This document shows, in pieces, positions 55,753 through 62,706 of a DNA stretch of 63,156 nucleotides. Origin of the DNA: a virus. Position 1 is the stretch's first letter. Each line of letters opens with the position of its first letter. The stretch spans positions 1 through 63,156 of IMG/VR virus record IMGVR_UViG_3300032236_000575; one strand, written 5' to 3'. The position numbers and the translations under genes were made by a program. The notes beneath the pieces are model-generated. The model saw nothing but the letters and a program-made list of their open reading frames with translations. It was not told the origin of the DNA and searched no databases.

Positions 55753-56394
55753 TCAGGACTCGTTGACATCAGTGATCTCGTAGTCATCCCAGTAGTAGGT
55801 GTCGATGTTCTCAGTGACATAACTCGACGTATCGTTTTCCACGATGTCGCGAGCGGCATCCTTAGACGATGCCTCGACTTCGAACTCCACGTCATAGGTG
55901 ACTCGCACGGTGACGTTGTAGGTCCGCTTCAGACCGTCCAGGCCAAGGCCCGTCAACGCATCGTGCAATTCATCCCACTCGGCGGACTCATCATCGAGGT
56001 ACTGTTCCGCGTATTCGCGCAGAGTGCTCTGCACGTTGTTGCGGAAGGTCCGCAGATCATTCTCTGCCTTCTTCGCTACCTGCGAATTGGCCTGAGACAG
56101 AATGCATTTGTCTCCGAACTTCTCCAGCAGATCGATGACAACCTCGTTGTTGGTGACATCGGCTGAGCCGTCGAAGTTCTTCGACACGCGCCACTGCGAT
56201 TCGTCATCGACCGGAACGTAGTTGATTGACTTCGTTGTCTGGTTGTAGACGATGCCGGACCTTGTCTCACCGTCACCGACGTGGACGATCTTGCCGGTCC
56301 AGTAGCCGGTCACATCTTCGCCTCGTACCAACCGGGCACCAACGGGAAGACCGTCGATGACCTGAGCGAAGGTGGTGGTGGTGGTGATACTCAT
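55753..56394 (-). CDS. Hypothetical protein, 213 aa
   Basis: From ATG 56394. The N-terminal part is beta-rich (GLPVGARLVRGEDVTGYWTG). The middle is coiled (NSQVAKKAENDLRTFRNNVQ). A C-terminal VTVRVTYDVEFEVEASSKDA domain has a ferredoxin-like pattern. No family is recognised. Confidence 0.6.
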   Translation of the reverse strand: MSITTTTTFAQVIDGLPVGARLVRGEDVTGYWTGKIVHVGDGETRSGIVYNQTTKSINYVPVDDESQWRVSKNFDGSADVTNNEVVIDLLEKFGDKCILSQANSQVAKKAENDLRTFRNNVQSTLREYAEQYLDDESAEWDELHDALTGLGLDGLKRTYNVTVRVTYDVEFEVEASSKDAARDIVENDTSSYVTENIDTYYWDDYEITDVNES

Positions 56395-56400
56395 TTGATT

Positions 56401-56490
56401 CTCCAATCATGGTGTTTCGGGCTGTCGATTGAGCAACCCACTCAGCGCACAGACCCGAAAGCCTGTGCGCTGAAGTGCTGTTCAATTCAG
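56401..56490 (-). promoter_or_regulatory. Composite start element 6
   Basis: Box ATGATTGGAG at 56401-56410. Inner stem TCAGCGCACAG/CTGTGCGCTGA (11 bp). The outer stem uses ATTGA/TCAAT instead of CTGAGT/ACTCAG, again compensated. Confidence 0.77.
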
Positions 56491-56939
56491 TGTGAATCGA
56501 TCTGCAAAAGGTGAACGCCGATGTCATCGTTTTCGAGAACTTCGATCGCCATCTGTTCCGGCGTGTACTCGTTCTCGTAGCCGTCGCGAAAGCCTGCGTC
56601 GGCCAGATCGCTGACACCGATGCCGTACTTACGCATCAGAACAGCGTTCACTTCTTCCATCCATTCTTCAAACGAAGTGTCGGACGCTCCGATGTAGCGC
56701 AGGTACAGAACCCCTTCGCGCACTGCGGCGCGATACTCTCCGCTGTGCAGTGGATTGGTGCCGCCCTTGCCTACGTTGATGGCAGACGCGTACTGATACG
56801 CGGTGCTTTTCGTCAGCTTCGCCGGATAGCGTGCCCAAGTCATCGGTTTCGCTTTCAGCTTTTCGGCAAGTTGCGATGACTGATTAACCCTTCCGCGCTT
56901 CTTCGATGCGGGAAGTTCGTCAACGAAAGTGAGCTTCAC
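56487..56939 (-). CDS. Hypothetical protein, 150 aa
   Basis: I prefer GTG 56939, right after the box. The basic N-terminal part (RYPAKLTKSTAYQYASAINV) and a compact C-terminal YLRYIGASDTSFEEWMEEVN suggest a nucleic-acid-linked protein. No family is recognised. Confidence 0.55.
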   Translation of the reverse strand: MKLTFVDELPASKKRGRVNQSSQLAEKLKAKPMTWARYPAKLTKSTAYQYASAINVGKGGTNPLHSGEYRAAVREGVLYLRYIGASDTSFEEWMEEVNAVLMRKYGIGVSDLADAGFRDGYENEYTPEQMAIEVLENDDIGVHLLQIDSH

Positions 56940-56946
56940 TTTTGAT

Positions 56947-57029
56947 CTCCAATCATGTTGTGTGTTTGAGCCTGAGTGACTCACCCAACGCACAGACCGT
57001 TAAAGCCTGTGCGCTGGAGCGTGACTCAG
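56947..57029 (-). promoter_or_regulatory. Composite start element 7
   Basis: Box ATGATTGGAG at 56947-56956. Inner stem CGCACAG/CTGTGCG and outer CTGAGT/ACTCAG. Confidence 0.75.
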
Positions 57030-57031
57030 AA

Positions 57032-57613
57032 TCACTTGTACTGCGTAACCTGCAGTCGATCGCCGTACTGAACCACGGCGATAAGCTCGCCGCTTTCATC
57101 AAGAAACTTCGACTTGAAGTCGGTGCCCTCGTTGCCGGTGTCATCGACCTGGAACACGATCACTTCACCAACCCTGGCAGCGTTTAACGCTCCCTGAATG
57201 ATGTCGCCCTCGTGAATGTCGAACGCCGGAACTGAACCCGTCGTCGGCCACAGGAACTCGTAGTGCTTACCAAGCGACTCCACGTCATACACGTCAGTGT
57301 TGATATGGAACCACTTGATGACTTCCTGCTTGCGGCCATGAAGCTCAATCTCTTGGATCTCGGCAGTGAACACTGCGTTGATCGCATCAGCGAGATCGAT
57401 CTTGTTCCTGACGGCCCACTCGGCATCGGGGAAGTAGTTGAGTACATCCCACGTCAGTTCGCTGTACTCGCTGTCGCTCTCGCGAGACTTGCGTCGGCCT
57501 GCGTCATCGACATCGATGTAGGCATCCGTTTCCCTGATGTGCGCCACGTCTTTGTGGAACGTGTGGCTCGTCAGGTACGAGATGGCATCGGTGCCAGTAA
57601 CGGTCTTGCTCAT
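57032..57613 (-). CDS. Hypothetical protein, 193 aa
   Basis: From ATG 57613 after a composite element. It contains YIDVDDAGRRKSRESDSEYS, YFPDAEWAVRNKIDLADAIN, and a beta-rich C terminus with GEVIVFQVDDTGNEGTDFKS. No family is recognised. Confidence 0.6.
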   Translation of the reverse strand: MSKTVTGTDAISYLTSHTFHKDVAHIRETDAYIDVDDAGRRKSRESDSEYSELTWDVLNYFPDAEWAVRNKIDLADAINAVFTAEIQEIELHGRKQEVIKWFHINTDVYDVESLGKHYEFLWPTTGSVPAFDIHEGDIIQGALNAARVGEVIVFQVDDTGNEGTDFKSKFLDESGELIAVVQYGDRLQVTQYK

Positions 57614-57619
57614 GTTGAT

Positions 57620-57702
57620 CTCCAATCAATGTGTGTTGCGGAACTGAATGTTCCATAGGCGGCAGGGACTGTTGCGCCCCTGCCGCCGCGTGCAGCATTC
57701 AG
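57620..57702 (-). promoter_or_regulatory. Composite start element 8 (variant stem)
   Basis: Box TTGATTGGAG (one mismatch) at 57620-57629. A strong inner stem GGCGGCAGGG/CCCTGCCGCC and outer CTGAATG/CATTCAG, the same outer variant as element 1. Confidence 0.72.
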
Positions 57703-57900
57703 CTATGCGGGTTGGAAGTTGAAGTACACCCTCGGTGAGTGTGTGAACTTCAGCGAGCCGGTGACACCGTCAGACTTGCGTTTGACGGCGACGAACGGAG
57801 CCATAAAACCTTGCACCACAAAGTCGCGTTGCAATGTTTCGGTGTCCCACGTTTCGCCTTCGGGCACGCTTCCATCGCTGTAATCGTGAACGTGAATCAT
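57703..57900 (-). CDS. Hypothetical 65-aa protein
   Basis: From ATG 57900 after a composite element. A beta-rich peptide (RDFVVQGFMAPFVAVKRKSD, RVYFNFQPA). No family is recognised. Confidence 0.5.
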   Translation of the reverse strand: MIHVHDYSDGSVPEGETWDTETLQRDFVVQGFMAPFVAVKRKSDGVTGSLKFTHSPRVYFNFQPA

Positions 57901-57908
57901 TGAATGAT

Positions 57909-57996
57909 CTCCAATCATTGGTGTTGTTTGAGTCTGAGTGACTCACCCGCATGCACAGGCATCGATGTGATGACTGTGCAGCGGAGCGCGACTCAG
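57909..57996 (-). promoter_or_regulatory. Composite start element 9
   Basis: Box ATGATTGGAG at 57909-57918. Inner stem TGCACAG/CTGTGCA and outer CTGAGT/ACTCAG. It ends on the upstream stop codon. Confidence 0.74.
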
Positions 57997-58298
57997 GCTT
58001 GTCCGTAGATCGCCGCTACGATCTCGTCGCTGCTCTTCCCCGCGAGCAACATGTCGCGGATCTGAGCTTCTCTCTCCTCGGCCCTGGCATGCACGGCAGC
58101 GTTGTGCGCCGCCGTCTGCTGGGCACGCTGGCACACCGGGTAGTGCGGCCCGATTGCTTTGCCGTTTGCGCGGCCCTTAGTGCCAACCTGAGCGACGTAC
58201 CACTTGCCGTCCTTGCGTTGTTCCCAACGCACCTCGCGATCACCGCAGTCGCGGCACTCGTATCGGTTGCGGTCAAGCTTCTTCAGCTTCGACTCCAT
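57993..58298 (-). CDS. Zn-binding protein, 101 aa
   Basis: From ATG 58298. A zinc ribbon-like N terminus (RYECRDCGDREVRWEQ, then PVCQRAQQ) and a helical C terminus with AEEREAQIRDMLLAGKSSDE, an HTH-like segment. It may bind DNA. Confidence 0.6.
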   Translation of the reverse strand: MESKLKKLDRNRYECRDCGDREVRWEQRKDGKWYVAQVGTKGRANGKAIGPHYPVCQRAQQTAAHNAAVHARAEEREAQIRDMLLAGKSSDEIVAAIYGQA

Positions 58299-58305
58299 GA
58301 TGAAT

Positions 58306-58382
58306 CTCCAATCTGAGTTGTATCGATTGAGCAACTCACCCAACACACAGGCATCGCTGTCTGTGTGCTGGAGCGAAGCTCA
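58306..58382 (-). promoter_or_regulatory. Composite start element 10
   Basis: The box has lost its 5' bases (CAGATTGGAG) at 58306-58315. Inner stem ACACACAG/CTGTGTGCT-type and outer TGAGC/GCTCA, compensated against other copies. Confidence 0.7.
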
Positions 58383-59234
58383 CTCGTCTTCGGCTTGCTT
58401 CCTGCTTGGCCGTCCGGCCTTCAGGATCTTGTTCACAGCGGCGAACACTTGCCGGATGTGCTTGTCTTGAACCTTGTCCTCATCGCCTGTCTGAGACAGC
58501 CAGTTCTGGATGTAGGCCCGTGACTCGGCAGCGTTCCAGTCGAGCAACTCGACTTCGTTCGCGATCAAGTACGCGACGGCCTCTGCCTGAAACTCGTGTA
58601 TCCCACGATGTGTCTGATACTCCGAAAGATTCTCTTTCGTTGTATGACCGAGAACGATGTGCGCGATCTCGTGGAACACCGTCTTCCAGGGATGCACAGC
58701 GACAGGGTTGATCGCGAACTTGCGATCGATGCTGTAACCCTGCGTGTTGCCATCGAGATGCTTGAAAGCAACCTTCGTGATGTCCAGTTGCTTCAGAGCA
58801 AGATCGAGATCCCAGTTGGGGATCTCAGGCCACTCGATCTCATCGCCGTCAGTCTGCGAGTAACCAAACACGGTTGCACGCGGCTTGAAGCCGATGAGGA
58901 TGCGTTGCTTCTTGCCTTGCTCATCGAGCAGAGGCTTACCGTTCTCATCCTTCTTGTCGATGATGAGAGGGTGAAGCACCGTCTTGGCTTTCTCGCCCTT
59001 ACGCACCTGCCGATCGAACTTCGTCTTCCAGAAGCCGTAGGGACCGATAGGTTCGTTCACACCTTGCAGCATGAGCCAGATCATGTTGGTGAACGAATAC
59101 TCGTAGAAGCGGCTGTAGGTGTCGCTCATCTTGCCGGGAGCTTTGAGTGCTTCCTCGATGAGCTTCCGCATATCAACCTCGGGAACGCTTGCGCGTGCCG
59201 TCTGCGTCTTGCGTGTCTTCGTGGCTGTAGCCAT
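58380..59234 (-). CDS. ArdC-like antirestriction protein
   Basis: A 284-aa protein. I prefer ATG 59234, which follows the box. The N-terminal ArdC-type region (SFTNMIWLMLQGVNEPIGPY, GFWKTKFDRQVRKGEKAKTV) is followed by a zinc metallopeptidase HEIAHIVLGH with a downstream Glu in EFQAEAVAYLIANE. ArdC proteins bind incoming ssDNA and protect it from restriction. Here it is the first gene of the accessory operon and should be made early. Confidence 0.87.
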   Translation of the reverse strand: MATATKTRKTQTARASVPEVDMRKLIEEALKAPGKMSDTYSRFYEYSFTNMIWLMLQGVNEPIGPYGFWKTKFDRQVRKGEKAKTVLHPLIIDKKDENGKPLLDEQGKKQRILIGFKPRATVFGYSQTDGDEIEWPEIPNWDLDLALKQLDITKVAFKHLDGNTQGYSIDRKFAINPVAVHPWKTVFHEIAHIVLGHTTKENLSEYQTHRGIHEFQAEAVAYLIANEVELLDWNAAESRAYIQNWLSQTGDEDKVQDKHIRQVFAAVNKILKAGRPSRKQAEDE

Positions 59235-59362
59235 GTTGATGATCTCCAATCATTTGTGCCGTGAGCAATGCGGCTCTGATGCTCCGAAGCACCTTGCAAC
59301 ACGAATGCTGCAAGGCGATCGGTTCGCCAGAGAAACTGACAAACGAATGATTGGATTGGAGT
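59235..59362 (-). promoter_or_regulatory. Structured leader of the ardC-like gene with start box
   Basis: The box ATGATTGGAG at 59244-59253 is paired here with an inverted partner (AATGATTGG at about 59346-59354), giving a 9-bp long-range stem. It encloses a CCTTGCA/TGCAAGG hairpin. Unlike the other copies, the box itself would be sequestered. Confidence 0.55.
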
Positions 59363-59883
59363 TAAAGGATTCTGATTCAACCGCTACCTACACTGACCGG
59401 CCACAGTTATGACGATGTGTCCATCGTGTGCGCGAAGCACTCATGTGGTCTTACGGACGCGACTCGATTGCGTGAGTCGCACTTACTCTCGGGCGGGAAA
59501 CTCGCGAACCCTTGTATTGCACAGCACGGCCCATCGGATGCCTGGGTCTTATGTGTTGTCAGCAGTTGCTAAGCGATGGCTTCTGGGCCGGTCTTGTGAA
59601 CCGGGTGCTCCCGCGCCGGACGCACGCGATGCTGTTGTCCGCTCGACCGGCCTCCCCCTGCCGGGGGAATGGACCCGCTTTCGCTTCGGGCCGGTGGGTT
59701 GAGCTTCGCTCAATCCTAGCACCCGGCACCTACAGCAACCAAGCAAAAAGATGGGAGCCTCCCAAAAGAGACTCCCAAATAGGCCATACGCTGGGCTTTT
59801 AGCCCTCCGCAAAAGGTGCCGGTAACCCTAAAGGCTAACGGCTCATATCCACATTTTCCACACTTTCGATCATGGACTAAAAC
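59363..59883. other. 520-bp stretch without a convincing gene
   Basis: Several open frames exist on both strands, including a plus-strand frame with MTMCPSCAR, but none has a good ribosome site or family pattern. A small hairpin TGGGAG/CTCCCA lies near 59754-59778. The promoter of the accessory operon should lie here, but I cannot pin it down. Confidence 0.4.
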
Positions 59884-59936
59884 GAAATGCGTTGCGCTGC
59901 AATGGCTTTCATAACCACTGCGGCGCAACGCATTTC
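59884..59936 (-). terminator. Strong terminator after the exonuclease-like gene
   Basis: A perfect 14-bp stem (GAAATGCGTTGCGC with GCGCAACGCATTTC) starts one base after the exonuclease-like stop. On the minus strand it is followed by GTTTTAG. This closes the late/lysis transcript. Confidence 0.88.
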
Positions 59937-59937
59937 A

Positions 59938-60702
59938 CTACAGAGCAGCAGATGTCGCTGCTTGAGATGACTTCACTTCTCTGCCCCACTTGCCGCAATC
60001 CTGGCACTGGAACCGGCGATACGTCCTCGTCGCGGACACCTGAACACCGCGCCACTGAATCGCCAAAGAGCTACAGTTCGAACAACAGATAAAAGCTGAA
60101 TCCTGTTGGAACGCAGCAAGATTCAAACCCTGAACCCAAGGAAGCATCTTGAAAAAGACGCGTTCCGTGAGATCCACGTCAGCCATGTTGTACTCCTGCA
60201 TGAGCCGCCGAGCATCTGAAAGTTCTTGTCCTGCAGCGTATCTCAGCTTGCGCCACAGATCGCCGCCGCCGGTTTCAAGTTTCACTCCGCAGCCCAATTG
60301 TTGAGCTACATAGTTCAGCCGGTTCGACATGTACTTGAAGTTCCTCTTGGCCGTGAGCATGAGATCGATGTCCTTATGGGGCGACGGTGGCCTCATCTCA
60401 AGCTCCGCCATCGCGGTCCTCAAGTGAGGACAGTCGAAGCCCTTGCTGTTCCAGCCGACGATGTAGTCGGCCTCATCGAACACCTTGTGCGCTTTCTCGA
60501 TCATCGCCTGGTGTCCACCTCGATCCCACTCCGCGTGGAAGTAGGTCTTGTCCTCACCAAGCCACTTGTATGCAAAGCAGATCGTGCGAGGCTTCTCAAC
60601 GATCTGATTGGGCTGCAGCCACGAGTGCTGCTTCAGTTCCCAGATGCCATCGACTACGCCGGATTGGCGTTCGATGTCGAGCACGCAGATTCGTGCCGTC
60701 AT
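59938..60702 (-). CDS. RNase H-like 3'-5' exonuclease with C-terminal Zn finger
   Basis: A 254-aa protein. DnaQ/PolB-type exonuclease motifs are ICVLDIERQ (Exo I), DYIVGWNSKGFDCPHLRTAM (Exo II) and YNMADVDLTERVF (Exo III). The C terminus has a zinc ribbon (FICCSNCSSLA, then FQCQDCGKWG). It may proofread, degrade or process DNA. No polymerase domain is fused. Confidence 0.82.
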   Translation of the reverse strand: MTARICVLDIERQSGVVDGIWELKQHSWLQPNQIVEKPRTICFAYKWLGEDKTYFHAEWDRGGHQAMIEKAHKVFDEADYIVGWNSKGFDCPHLRTAMAELEMRPPSPHKDIDLMLTAKRNFKYMSNRLNYVAQQLGCGVKLETGGGDLWRKLRYAAGQELSDARRLMQEYNMADVDLTERVFFKMLPWVQGLNLAAFQQDSAFICCSNCSSLAIQWRGVQVSATRTYRRFQCQDCGKWGREVKSSQAATSAAL

Positions 60703-60722
60703 GCGGACCCTTTCCGTAGGGG

Positions 60723-61181
60723 TCAGTGCAACTTGTTCAGTGTTCTTGCGATCTTCTCTGTCTTCACAAGTGCGCGACAGTCCATGTATACCAACGTGCC
60801 GGTGAAGATCGCGGCAGCGATAACGATCGCCGCCGGATAGATGTGATAGTCACCAGTGCTCAATCTGAAGATCGTGTACGTCGTCAACGCGGTGAACTGT
60901 CCGAGGTCTGCTGCGAGTCGAAGCCAGAAGCCTCGATAGCGCACTGCTCCGCATCGATGCCGGATGAGATGCGATGCCAGTAGTGCAACCGGCGGACTGA
61001 TCAGTGACAGGCCGAGCCACACCCATTCCACCGTTCCGCCCGGTGTGTCCGTTGTTTCCGGCGGGATGTTCTCAAAGTCGCCCAGGCACAGCAGTACGAG
61101 TGCGGCAATCCATGTGGAGATGTACAGCAGAGGTTGCCATGCAAGATCAATCGTCTGCCGGTGCTCGCGAAGTCTGAGCAT
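60723..61181 (-). CDS. Four-helix membrane protein of the lysis module
   Basis: A 152-aa protein with four hydrophobic segments (YISTWIAALVLLCLG, WLGLSLISPPVALLASHLI, QFTALTTYTIFRLS, YPAAIVIAAAIFTGTLVYMD). It has AGGAGG upstream in the previous gene. Such proteins often lie after LysB in mycobacteriophages and may modulate holin timing. Confidence 0.7.
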   Translation of the reverse strand: MLRLREHRQTIDLAWQPLLYISTWIAALVLLCLGDFENIPPETTDTPGGTVEWVWLGLSLISPPVALLASHLIRHRCGAVRYRGFWLRLAADLGQFTALTTYTIFRLSTGDYHIYPAAIVIAAAIFTGTLVYMDCRALVKTEKIARTLNKLH

Positions 61182-61474
61182 TAATCTGTCCTCCTTGATA
61201 TGCGGCGCAGTTCGTCGCCGTCCATGCGTCCGGCTAGGAAGTCATCGACAGCGTCGGTGATGTCTTCAAGCTCGCCACGAAGCTTGCGGTTTTCCTCATC
61301 GAGGTTTCGGTTCAATCGTGAAACTCTTTCTGCAGCCTCAACCAAAAGATCAGCGGCCATCGCCCTGGCAGCACCACGCGAAGACCGTGCTGAAATCACG
61401 GCTGCGACAACAGCACCAAGACCGGACCCCACACCGGCATAAGCAAGAGCTTGTACTGTTTCGCTAGCTTTCAT
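61181..61474 (-). CDS. Holin-like protein with one membrane helix and coiled coil
   Basis: A 97-aa protein from ATG 61474. An N-terminal helix (ALAYAGVGSGLGAVVAAVIS) is followed by a long coiled coil (EAAERVSRLNRNLDEENRKL). This layout fits the second holin-type protein frequently found beside LysB. The stop overlaps the next start. Confidence 0.65.
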   Translation of the reverse strand: MKASETVQALAYAGVGSGLGAVVAAVISARSSRGAARAMAADLLVEAAERVSRLNRNLDEENRKLRGELEDITDAVDDFLAGRMDGDELRRISRRTD

Positions 61475-61505
61475 TCACACTGCACTTTCCGATAGAAGAT
61501 TGAAG

Positions 61506-61548
61506 GGGCGGAACCGCAAGCGGCCCACCAACGCTCGCGGTCCCGCCC
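61506..61548 (-). terminator. Terminator-like hairpin after lysB
   Basis: A long GC-rich stem (GGGCGG..CCGC with GCGG..CCGCCC, two small mismatches) 22 bp after the lysB stop. On the minus strand it is followed by a short T-rich CCTTCAATCTTC. Confidence 0.65.
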
Positions 61549-61569
61549 TTAAACCAAATGAAAGCCCGT

Positions 61570-62352
61570 TCAGGCCACAGGAGTCATCTCGCCCAAGCGC
61601 GACAGATACTCAATCGCAGGTCCGATGTCATAGTTGATGTGCTGCAGAGTCGGCGGTCCCGATGCGTAAAACTTCAAAGCATCGAACACGGCGAACACCA
61701 TTGCCGGAATCTCTTTCAATGGACTCTTCACCACTTCAAGAATCTCACTCGTCAAACTGCCTGTGCCGAACCACTTTTCGAACACCACGTTGTAGATCGC
61801 TGTGATGTCGTCACCGGCATCCGAGAGCGGAGTGTCGGTGTACATGTCGCCGGGATGAGCGAAGTCAAGCTGACGCGGATCAGTGTTCACGAACCTGTAC
61901 GGTGCGATGCCCCGCCCGGTCGGCATCGGCCAACCAAACATTGCATTCCCGTTAGCGACATTAGCCTCGCGGCAAGGGTTGCCGAAGGTTACGGTGCACT
62001 TCCACGAAGGCATGTAAGCCTCAAGATCGCCACCCGGCAACATCATCTGATAGATGTGATACCAGACGATCGCTGACTGAGAGTAGTAAACACCGCACCA
62101 CTCTTCACTCGGATTGCGAAGCTTGATCAACCGGACATGCTCTGCCACACCGGCATTCACCGACTTGTCCATCGGGTACGGCGCGGCGGGGTAGGCCACA
62201 GGCTGATGGAACCAGTGCCTATCCCCTACCGCCCTGCCGATGTCTGCCGGTGGGCCGGACCAGCAGTCCGCTCCCGTCCCTGGCATCGTGTAGATGGTGC
62301 GAACAAGGTTGCGCCTGCCATCGAGCGCAGCCTTGACATCCCACCAACTCAC
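61570..62352 (-). CDS. lysB: LysB-like mycolylarabinogalactan esterase
   Basis: A 260-aa alpha/beta hydrolase from a GTG start. The nucleophile lies in CGVYYSQSAIVW (here YYSQS rather than GYSQG). Other LysB features are WSGPPADIGRAVGDRHWFHQ, VTFGNPCREANV, and HPGDMYTDTPLSDAGDDITAI with the acid. It releases the mycolate outer layer at the end of infection. The nucleophile elbow is atypical, so activity should not be taken for granted. Confidence 0.85.
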   Translation of the reverse strand: MSWWDVKAALDGRRNLVRTIYTMPGTGADCWSGPPADIGRAVGDRHWFHQPVAYPAAPYPMDKSVNAGVAEHVRLIKLRNPSEEWCGVYYSQSAIVWYHIYQMMLPGGDLEAYMPSWKCTVTFGNPCREANVANGNAMFGWPMPTGRGIAPYRFVNTDPRQLDFAHPGDMYTDTPLSDAGDDITAIYNVVFEKWFGTGSLTSEILEVVKSPLKEIPAMVFAVFDALKFYASGPPTLQHINYDIGPAIEYLSRLGEMTPVA

Positions 62353-62706
62353 CTACTGCCCCGGCTGAGTTTCGTTGATGCCCAACGCTTTCCGCACCTC
62401 GTCAGCAGGCTTACCCTCAACGAGAACGGCGAACAAACCTGACAGCATGTGCAACACGGTTTGGCCGTGATACTTCTTCGTCAGGATCTCCGCGAGCACG
62501 GTCAGTTGATCCAACCGGCTTGGACTCCACCACACCTCACCGGGCTGATGATTCGGATCAGCACCGGCATGGCGGTTCACCCAAGGATGACCGAGATCCC
62601 AGTCCTGGTACATCGTCACGCCGGACCACGGCAGAGGCGGATAGTTGGGCTGGTTAGGATCTCGACCGTCAAGCTGGCCGCGCACCTCGTCGTCAGGAGT
62701 TGCCAT
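62353..62706 (-). CDS. Small lysis-module protein, 117 aa
   Basis: Starts inside the endolysin end and stops one base before lysB. It has PPLPWSGVTMYQDWDLGHPW and a helical C-terminal half (QTVLHMLSGLFAVLVEGKPA). Close packing suggests a LysB accessory or a split-off N-terminal part of it. No family is recognised. Confidence 0.55.
   Translation of the reverse strand: MATPDDEVRGQLDGRDPNQPNYPPLPWSGVTMYQDWDLGHPWVNRHAGADPNHQPGEVWWSPSRLDQLTVLAEILTKKYHGQTVLHMLSGLFAVLVEGKPADEVRKALGINETQPGQ

Noticed and set aside
59409-59702. Plus-strand 97-codon frame with MTMCPSCAR
   Set aside because: The early CxxC is suggestive, but there is no ribosome site, the rest is Arg/Ser/Pro-rich as in antisense frames, and no second cysteine pair follows.
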